From contig JAGXNR010000087.1 in the NCBI GenBank assembly GCA_019894875.1, positions 1 through 11,316 of the forward strand: a stretch of DNA of 11,316 nt. The letters run 5' to 3'. The position numbers and the translations under genes were made by a program. Below the pieces are notes generated by a model, which saw only the letters and a list, made by a program, of their open reading frames with translations, ran no database searches and was not told where the DNA came from. Source of the stretch: Promethearchaeota archaeon. Its GTDB lineage: Archaea; Asgardarchaeota; Lokiarchaeia; Sigynarchaeales; SOKP01. Shown piece after piece: positions 6,480 through 11,316 of the stretch (its first letter is position 1; each line of letters starts with the position of its first letter).

Positions 6480-7469
6480 ATGATTGCTATTACCGTAACT
6501 AATTTATCTAAACATTTTGAACTCCCAAAACGAAGTAAAAAGAGAGGTATGGGACCAAATAATCCACGAGTCCCAAACTCTACTATTCGAGCTGTGGATG
6601 ATGTTAATTTTAATGTAATGAAGGGAGAAATATTTGGATTTTTAGGACCAAACGGAGCAGGTAAAACAACAACTATCAGAATGATGACAGGTGTATTAAA
6701 GCCTACTAAAGGAAAAATCGCTATTCTTGGGAGAGATATTCGGGAAAACCCAATTGCTATTAAGCAGGTTACTGGAAATGTACCTGAAGAAGCTAATGTA
6801 TATTTCGAGCTCTCTGGATGGCAAAATTTAACCCTAATAGGAGAAATTTATGGAATCTCTAAAAAAGACCGTATGAAACAAGCTGAATTCCTTCTTAAAA
6901 AGTTTGAACTATATGAAAAGCGTGATTTAAAAGCAAGAAAATATTCAAAGGGGATGAAACAAAGATTATTACTATGTATGGCACTTATGAGTGATCCAGA
7001 AATTTTATTTTTAGATGAACCAACAAGTGGTTTAGATGTACAATCAGCACGTATAATTAAACAACTGATAAAAGAATATAATGAAAAGGGAGTGACAATT
7101 TTCCTTACAACTCATGATATGGAAGTTGCAAATGAATTATGCCATAGAATAGCAATTATTAACCAAGGAAAAATAATAAGTCTAGATACCCCTGAAAACT
7201 TGAAAAAGTTGACACAGGAATATAAAGCAATTGATTTATATTTTACTGACGGAGTAGTTAAATCCGAAATTGCAAAATTGGACTCTGTAAGAGAAGTTCA
7301 GGAAGTAAAAGAAGGTTTTCATGTAATAGTTGATGATATCCATAAGGCCATTTTTGAAATTGTTGATTTCATTAAGCAACACAATCTAATTATAAAACAA
7401 CTAAATACACATCAACCAAAATTAGAAGAAGCATTTATAAAAATCATTGAAAGGGGTGGTAAAAATTAG
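6480..7469 (+). CDS. ABC-2 type transporter ATP-binding protein
   Basis: The start is placed at the ATG 6480 (329 aa) because AAAGGTGA ends seven bases before it; the in-frame GTG at 6471 overlaps that site. All nucleotide-binding motifs are intact. Walker A is GPNGAGKT (56-63), the signature is YSKGMKQR (155-162), Walker B is EILFLDEP (174-181), and the switch histidine is in TTHD (H212). The Q-loop position carries Glu (NVPEE), a substitution also common in archaeal exporters of this type. The N-terminal strand region holds a basic insertion of about 20 residues (PKRSKKRGMGPNNPR). A C-terminal domain of about 90 residues, of the kind found in drug and lipid ABC-2 ATPases, follows residue 240. 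It should energise the permease encoded next, whose frame overlaps its 3' end. The substrate is unknown; the local Cys-rich protein and regulator hint at metal, oxidant or peptide stress. Confidence 0.93.
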   Translation: MIAITVTNLSKHFELPKRSKKRGMGPNNPRVPNSTIRAVDDVNFNVMKGEIFGFLGPNGAGKTTTIRMMTGVLKPTKGKIAILGRDIRENPIAIKQVTGNVPEEANVYFELSGWQNLTLIGEIYGISKKDRMKQAEFLLKKFELYEKRDLKARKYSKGMKQRLLLCMALMSDPEILFLDEPTSGLDVQSARIIKQLIKEYNEKGVTIFLTTHDMEVANELCHRIAIINQGKIISLDTPENLKKLTQEYKAIDLYFTDGVVKSEIAKLDSVREVQEVKEGFHVIVDDIHKAIFEIVDFIKQHNLIIKQLNTHQPKLEEAFIKIIERGGKN

Positions 7470-8253
7470 TGTTGAATTCTCAATAGTTGAAAAATCAAAG
7501 ATCAGTAATTTTATAACGCAATTTAAGAGATCCTTTATCATTACTAAAAAAGATCTGAAAGTTTATTATAATAAACCTCCCGTGTTAATACAAGGTATCT
7601 TTTTTCCGATAATTTTATTTTTCTCTTTTACCGTTGGGAGAAATATTTCCCCCCTTTATCTAATATCTGGATTGATAACGATGGTTCTTTTTCTAACTTC
7701 AACCGCAATGGGCCCTATAATTTTGCCATGGGAGACTATGCGTGGTACCTTTGAACGTTTAGTTACATGTCCAATTTCAATTAAAACAATATTATTAGGC
7801 AGCATATGGAGTTCATTTATATATGGGATGATATTCTCATTAATTCCATTAATCTTAGGAATAATATTTTTATCAAGTCAATTAGTTTTCAATTTATTTC
7901 TTATTATATTTGCGATGATTCTTACCGACTTGGTATTTTCTAGTTTTAGTCTTATTATCTCAGCTCCACCAACAAGTAATCCTGGGAACACTATGATTCT
8001 GCAAATTTTCATCAAATTTCCATTATTATTCATCAGCCCACTTTTTATGCCGATTAGCGCACTCCCAACTGCCGTTATCTCACCACTTACATATTGTGTT
8101 GATATACTAAATATAGGTTTAGGAGGTGTTAGTGCCTTTGGTACTTTTGGATTATTATTAGACATTGGAATTTTATTAGCTTTTGGATTTGGATTCCTAT
8201 TTTTAGCTTTTGCATTACATCAGAAGACTTTAGAAAAGAGATTCAGGGGATAA
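7456..8253 (+). CDS. ABC-2 type transporter permease
   Basis: The product has about 265 residues with six predicted membrane helices. In numbering from an upstream TTG at 7447 these span roughly 47-65, 69-90, 116-143, 148-173, 184-203 and 236-257. The motif WETMRGTFERLVTCPIS (95-111) is the cytoplasmic coupling region typical of ABC-2 permeases (ER.RGT.E.L..sP). The start is unclear. TTG 7447 and GTG 7456 are in frame, but the best SD-like run, AAGGGGTGG (7451-7459), overlaps them and would suit an ATT codon at 7465. I place it at GTG 7456. In every case it overlaps or abuts the ATPase stop, so the two are translated together as an exporter half-pair, probably homodimeric in the membrane. The C-terminus is basic (LHQKTLEKRFRG). 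Confidence 0.9.
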   Translation: MVKISVEFSIVEKSKISNFITQFKRSFIITKKDLKVYYNKPPVLIQGIFFPIILFFSFTVGRNISPLYLISGLITMVLFLTSTAMGPIILPWETMRGTFERLVTCPISIKTILLGSIWSSFIYGMIFSLIPLILGIIFLSSQLVFNLFLIIFAMILTDLVFSSFSLIISAPPTSNPGNTMILQIFIKFPLLFISPLFMPISALPTAVISPLTYCVDILNIGLGGVSAFGTFGLLLDIGILLAFGFGFLFLAFALHQKTLEKRFRG

Positions 8254-8329
8254 TCAAAAATGTCTAAAAGTATTGAAAAAATTAATGAGAGATCAGATCG
8301 AACGATAAAATTCTTTAATTCTTAGAGGG

Positions 8330-8416
8330 CTAACGAATTAAGCTTTCTTGTTTTATTTTATTATAAAAATTTATTATTATTTTTTTTCTCTTATCCGCGA
8401 TATTTCGCGATGCTTC
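8330..8416 (-). pseudogene. Lost C-terminal end of the HD phosphohydrolase
   Basis: Reading through the TAA at 8419-8417 in the same frame gives 28 more residues, EASRNIADKRKKIIINFY followed by NKIKQESLIR, and then TAG at 8332-8330. This matches without a gap the usual C-terminal helix of this HD family (a D-L-M-x-T-E-x-x-x-x-IA-x-x-R-like pattern), with the stop standing where Thr or Ser is expected. A Ser TCA codon would need one change to become TAA. The restored protein would be 199 aa, the usual length for the family. Confidence 0.65.
8343..8390 (+). terminator. U-rich terminator of the exporter operon
   Basis: Successive T-tracts (CTTGTTTTATTTTATT, then eight T at 8380-8387) lie 90-135 bases after the permease stop. 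They also overlap the extended HD-gene frame on the other strand, so only the plus-strand transcript would use them. Confidence 0.4.
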
Positions 8417-8929
8417 TTAGTATAATTGATCTGGTAATTTCAATATTTTATTTTCCAGATGTTCAATGACTTGTTTAATTCCGCCTTGCTTTTTTATTGT
8501 AAACCCAATAGTCCTGTAAATTCCTATTGCTCCAAGCGCATCCAATTTATCTACATCAGATAAAATTTCTGCTTCGAGTGTTTTTGGAGTGATATTATTT
8601 GAAAATGAGTGTGCTCGAATGCAAAGAATTATATCGTTTATAATTTTTTCAGAAATTTCTAATTCCTCATTATTTAAGAAGTCCATTGCGATTTGACCTG
8701 AGATTTCAGCATGTTTATTCTCAAGCTTTGATTCCTTTTCTTTTTTCCTCCCAATATCATGAAGTAATGCAGCTATTTTTAATATAAACAAATTTGCTCC
8801 TAGTTTCTTTCCCATTTCTACACTTAACTTATAAACTCGCTCAGAGTGAAAAAACCCATGAATATCATCTTTTTCAGAATTTTCCAGTGCAAATTTCCGA
8901 ACTCTTGTAAGTAACTCTTTTTCTAACAT
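8417..8929 (-). CDS. HD-domain phosphohydrolase, C-terminally shortened
   Basis: The 170-aa protein has the HD superfamily metal site. H28 is in FFHSERVYKLS, H57-D58 in ALLHDIGR, and D125/D127 in LSDVDKLDALGAIGIYR. A further H107 (IRAHSF) lines the site. The DVDKLDALGAIG pattern places it with the small archaeal/bacterial HD hydrolases of uncertain substrate, often assumed to act on nucleotides or other phosphate esters. All metal ligands are present, so the core may still work. The frame stops at TAA directly after LPDQLY, but homologous sequence continues in the same frame (see 8330-8416), so the gene has lost its last helix or carries an assembly error. The sequence GAGAGAGG abuts the ATG and is too close for normal SD use. 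It follows the membrane-protein gene by 45 bases and may share its transcript. Confidence 0.85.
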   Translation of the reverse strand: MLEKELLTRVRKFALENSEKDDIHGFFHSERVYKLSVEMGKKLGANLFILKIAALLHDIGRKKEKESKLENKHAEISGQIAMDFLNNEELEISEKIINDIILCIRAHSFSNNITPKTLEAEILSDVDKLDALGAIGIYRTIGFTIKKQGGIKQVIEHLENKILKLPDQLY

Positions 8930-8974
8930 CCTCTCTCTTAAATAAAAAGCAGGGTAAAGACCCCATTAATTGAT

Positions 8975-9547
8975 TCATTTATTCCGAACACCAATTTGTT
9001 CTCCTATAGGACATATGTACTTTGCACTACAATGAAGGCATGCGATTTTTGGAAATATTACGAAGAACCGAAATAATAATAACCCTAACACACCAAGGAA
9101 TAATCCTAGTAGAAGTAATGAAAAATTTAAGATCAAAGCAGGAATTATTCCGATAATTGGAATGAATAAGGCTACCATGTAGATATTATTATAACATAAT
9201 AATCCCTTGGCTCTTTTAGGAAAATCTTCTGGATTCCCTTCTTTCGCTATTCTTTTAGAAATTTTATTTAGACCAGATACACAGCGTCCATTTTCCATTC
9301 TATAGTATACGCAATTTGGACACACGGTTAAGGGCATAAGCACATACATTTGGAGAAAAGCAAACACAAGATAAATAGATCCTATGAGGAAGCCCCAAGT
9401 TAAAAAAATATAACCAATAATCAATCCAAATCCTCCGAGTACGTAGTGAAGAATTGTAGTGAATTCATATATAAACACTCGATAAAAGGGAAATTTTGGA
9501 TATATTTCTGCCTTAGAATTTGTTTTTAACTCAGAATCTTTACTCAT
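8975..9547 (-). CDS. Four-helix membrane protein with paired cysteines
   Basis: The 190-aa product has four predicted membrane helices (about 29-50, 53-72, 122-143, 144-165) in two hairpins. Between them is a soluble loop of about 50 residues. Cysteines cluster at the membrane edge: CPNC (76-79), C89 in NGRCVSGLN, C118, and CLHCSAKYICP (170-180) after the last helix. Seven cysteines in CxxC-like pairs suggest a metal site, iron-sulfur or zinc, or a redox role near the membrane face. The basic loop (KISKRIAKEG, FPKRAKG) suggests it lies on the cytoplasmic side. I recognise no named family. It is followed by the HD gene on the same strand, and its start is divergent from the broken ORF at 9607 across about 60 bases of AT-rich promoter DNA. 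Confidence 0.75.
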   Translation of the reverse strand: MSKDSELKTNSKAEIYPKFPFYRVFIYEFTTILHYVLGGFGLIIGYIFLTWGFLIGSIYLVFAFLQMYVLMPLTVCPNCVYYRMENGRCVSGLNKISKRIAKEGNPEDFPKRAKGLLCYNNIYMVALFIPIIGIIPALILNFSLLLLGLFLGVLGLLLFRFFVIFPKIACLHCSAKYICPIGEQIGVRNK

Positions 9548-9606
9548 ATAGTAATTCCACTGTTTTTCTCTAATAATTTACTTTGATTTTAAGATATCTA
9601 TCAAAT

Positions 9607-9874
9607 ATGTACAGCAATTATAAAGTTTTTATTTTAACTAGAGGTAAAATATAGGAGGCAATCCTACTGTCAACCTTTCAAAACAGATTATGAGATAAGA
9701 AGAGATAAAATTCCTGGATTTCAAGACGTTAAACTTGAGGATACTATGTTTGATGACTTTTATGGAGCTAATGTATTAATAAAATTTAAATTAAAAAAAA
9801 AATGGTGGAATGCTGGACATCAAGCATTAATTCCAATAAAAAATAAAATGTTTTTCATCTTTGGTGCAGAATAA
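9607..9874 (+). pseudogene. Short unrecognised gene, apparently frameshifted
   Basis: From the ATG at 9607 the frame reads MYSNYKVFILTRGKI and hits TAG at 9652. The next frame over is open from 9638 to the TAA at 9872, 78 codons with a protein-like composition, for example QPFKTDYEIRRDKIPGF, DDFYGANVLIKF and KKKWWNAGHQALIP. Removing one A from the AAAA at 9646-9649 joins the two parts into an 88-aa protein reading LTRGKYRRQSYCQPF. So this is either a gene with a one-base lesion, an assembly error in an A-run, or a site of frameshifting. A second run of ten A (9793-9802) is another weak point. Without the join there is no normal start for the downstream part, although GGAGG occurs at 9654. No family is recognised. 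Confidence 0.5.
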
Positions 9875-9964
9875 AACTTCCGAATTTTAATGGAGACAAT
9901 TTTAAACGCTGAGGAATTTCATCATTTAGTTTAATATAAATAAGCAAAAAATTGAGAATTAGTT

Positions 9965-9974
9965 AAAAAAAAAA
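9965..9974 (-). terminator. U10 terminator of the SDR gene
   Basis: Ten consecutive A on the plus strand give U10 in the minus-strand transcript, 11 bases after the stop at 9985, a classic archaeal U-tract terminator. The stretch 9875-9964 holds only AT-rich sequence with no gene that I can see. Confidence 0.55.
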
Positions 9975-9984
9975 TTAATTTCTT

Positions 9985-11268
9985 TTATATTATACTCTCT
10001 AATTGATTAAGATTAGAAATTAGAGTTAGTACTGTTTTTTCTCTATTATTTAAAGTTTTTAGTGCCATTTTTAATTCATCAGGATCTTTAATCCATCCTT
10101 TAGCATCATCTATGCATGTATGAAAATGATCCGCGAGTTTCTCCAAAACTTGAGTAAACCAAGGTATTTTCTTTATGATATGAAGGGAATTATCTTCTTT
10201 TTGATTGTGGAGATTATTAGGTATTTCTTGAATCTCTTTATCAAGTTCTGTTATAGTCTCAACACATTTCTCTATTTTCATTCCACATCTTTTTGCAAAA
10301 GTACGATTCATCCACTTTTTCGCTAATAAACCCAAATTATTTGTCTCTTGGTAAAGCTTTTCTATAAGTGCATAGACATTTTGAGAATTTTCAATAATCT
10401 CCGAAATAAAAATTTTTAAGTCAGTTTCACTATGAATTTTTTTTTTAATTAAGCTTTTTTTCTTTTCTGGAGAAATCAACCCCAATTTTAATAGAGGAGA
10501 GAATGGTTCGGCTATTTGACCGTGATATTCCTTTGCATACACAATAGTATATGCCCATCCCGCAGCACAATGATCTGCTGGCATTAATCCATCATATCCA
10601 GGGTTTACTCCTTGAGTTTTAAATTCTTCTTCAGTCATGCCATATTTTGGTGCTAAAATACGACTATACTCCTGTAATCCTGGAGTATCAATCATTCCAG
10701 GTCCAAACACGAAGACTGAAATATTGGTATTTTCTAGCTCTGCTGCAAGTGATATTCCTATTGATGTCAAAGCCGTTTTAGTTGCAAAATAGGGCGCCAT
10801 ATATGGCCATCCTTCTGCAGAGGTTACAGTATTTATTATACCGTCATTTTGTTTAATCATATAAGGTAAAAAAGTTTTAATGGCATATACAGCCCCACGA
10901 ATATTAACATTATATATTTTATCCCAATCTTCAATCGATATTTCATTTATGGTACCTGCTGAAGTCATATAGGCATTATTAATAAGGATATTTACTTTCC
11001 CAAATCTTTTAATAACTGCCTTCTCTAAGTTTTTAATATCTTCTTCTTTAGAAACATCTGTTTTCACAAAAAGCGCAGTTCCACCTTCTGAACAAATTAA
11101 GTCTTCTACCTCTTTTCCATATTCATTTATTTCTGCAATGGCAACTTTTGCTCCTAACCAAGCTAGAGCTCTTGCGAGTTCTTTACCAATGCCTCTCCCT
11201 GCTCCGGTAATGATCGCAACTTTATTTGTAAGCGAATTTTTGGATAGTCCTAATTTTTTAATAAACAT
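9985..11268 (-). CDS. Short-chain dehydrogenase/reductase with helical C-terminal extension
   Basis: The first 260 residues are a classical SDR: TGAGRGIG cofactor loop (21-28), an acidic end of the second strand (AEINE, 45-49) that favours NAD over NADP, DV at 71-72, NNAY (97-100), catalytic Ser near 149-150, and YxxxK (Y160, K164) in APYFATKTAL. The GPGMIDTP loop (189-196) follows as usual. It would oxidise or reduce a hydroxyl/carbonyl group in the cytoplasm. Residues from about 265 to 427 are an extra domain, mostly charged helices with a tryptophan-rich patch (IPWFTQVLEKL, GWIKDPDEL); typical SDRs end near 250-280. The extension has no recognised fold and could mediate oligomers or partner binding. 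It stands alone between a U10 terminator and its own TATA box, with a likely leaderless start. Confidence 0.9.
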   Translation of the reverse strand: MFIKKLGLSKNSLTNKVAIITGAGRGIGKELARALAWLGAKVAIAEINEYGKEVEDLICSEGGTALFVKTDVSKEEDIKNLEKAVIKRFGKVNILINNAYMTSAGTINEISIEDWDKIYNVNIRGAVYAIKTFLPYMIKQNDGIINTVTSAEGWPYMAPYFATKTALTSIGISLAAELENTNISVFVFGPGMIDTPGLQEYSRILAPKYGMTEEEFKTQGVNPGYDGLMPADHCAAGWAYTIVYAKEYHGQIAEPFSPLLKLGLISPEKKKSLIKKKIHSETDLKIFISEIIENSQNVYALIEKLYQETNNLGLLAKKWMNRTFAKRCGMKIEKCVETITELDKEIQEIPNNLHNQKEDNSLHIIKKIPWFTQVLEKLADHFHTCIDDAKGWIKDPDELKMALKTLNNREKTVLTLISNLNQLESII

Positions 11269-11282
11269 TTGATAAACACCAA

Positions 11283-11294
11283 TTATTTATACTT
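11283..11294 (-). promoter_or_regulatory. TATA-like promoter of the SDR gene
   Basis: On the minus strand AAGTATAAATAA lies about 15-26 bases before the ATG at 11268. No Shine-Dalgarno follows, so a leaderless or near-leaderless transcript is likely. Confidence 0.5.
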
Positions 11295-11316
11295 ATGATT
11301 TAGGAATTAATATGAC

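Noticed and set aside
8260..8325. ATG-initiated 21-codon frame after the permease gene.
   Set aside because: Very short, poor SD spacing and no recognisable features; such frames are common by chance.
8396..8409. CGCGA-TATT-TCGCG hairpin just past the HD gene stop, looking like a terminator.
   Set aside because: No T-run follows it on the minus strand, and it falls inside the read-through coding extension, which explains the sequence better.
11312..11316. ATG near the right edge preceded by AGGA, possibly a divergent gene start.
   Set aside because: Only five bases of the frame are visible, so nothing can be said.
1..11316. CRISPR arrays, tRNA or rRNA genes, transposases and long direct repeats.
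   Set aside because: None seen on either strand by reading.

Overview
The window is AT-rich and looks archaeal, most likely from an Asgard archaeon (Lokiarchaeia-like). The strongest pointer is a gene at 2416-3030 that is clearly homologous to eukaryotic actin, a family that outside eukaryotes is typical of Asgard archaea. TATA-like boxes lie about 20-30 bases upstream of several starts with little or no leader, U-rich terminators are present, and a few genes carry strong Shine-Dalgarno sites. This combination also fits an archaeon. The assignment is an inference from gene content, because no rRNA or tRNA gene is present.

Layout. (1) 2-2301, plus strand: the C-terminal part of a divergent UvrA-type ABC ATPase, cut by the window edge. 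It overlaps by four bases (ATGA) a 346-aa alpha-toroid protein of the prenyltransferase/squalene-cyclase repeat fold. (2) 2416-3030, plus strand: a 204-aa 'half actin' that covers only subdomains 3 and 4. (3) 3093-5568, minus strand: a uroporphyrinogen-decarboxylase-like zinc methyltransferase homologue and a serine beta-lactamase-fold hydrolase, separately promoted. (4) 5653-5734: a nested inverted repeat. (5) 5774-8253: a divergent regulatory module. An ArsR-like winged-helix repressor with a Cys-containing insertion is on the minus strand. A 52-aa Cys-rich protein, an ABC-2 type ATPase and its permease are on the plus strand. (6) 8330-9547, minus strand: an HD-domain phosphohydrolase whose frame is broken by a TAA near its C-terminus, and a four-helix membrane protein with paired cysteines. 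(7) 9607-9874, plus strand: a short gene that appears frameshifted. (8) 9985-11268, minus strand: a short-chain dehydrogenase with a helical C-terminal extension.

How the genes work together. The clearest functional unit is the regulator, small Cys-rich protein and ABC exporter around 5774-8253, which reads as a self-regulated efflux or stress-response locus. The UvrA-like ATPase and alpha-toroid protein form a translationally coupled pair. The other genes look like single transcription units. Two of the smaller genes (HD phosphohydrolase; 9607-9874 ORF) show single-base-type lesions, which are either real decay or assembly errors in A-rich runs.

The most unusual item is the half actin. It starts and stops almost exactly at the boundaries of the large actin domain and has lost several nucleotide-contact residues.
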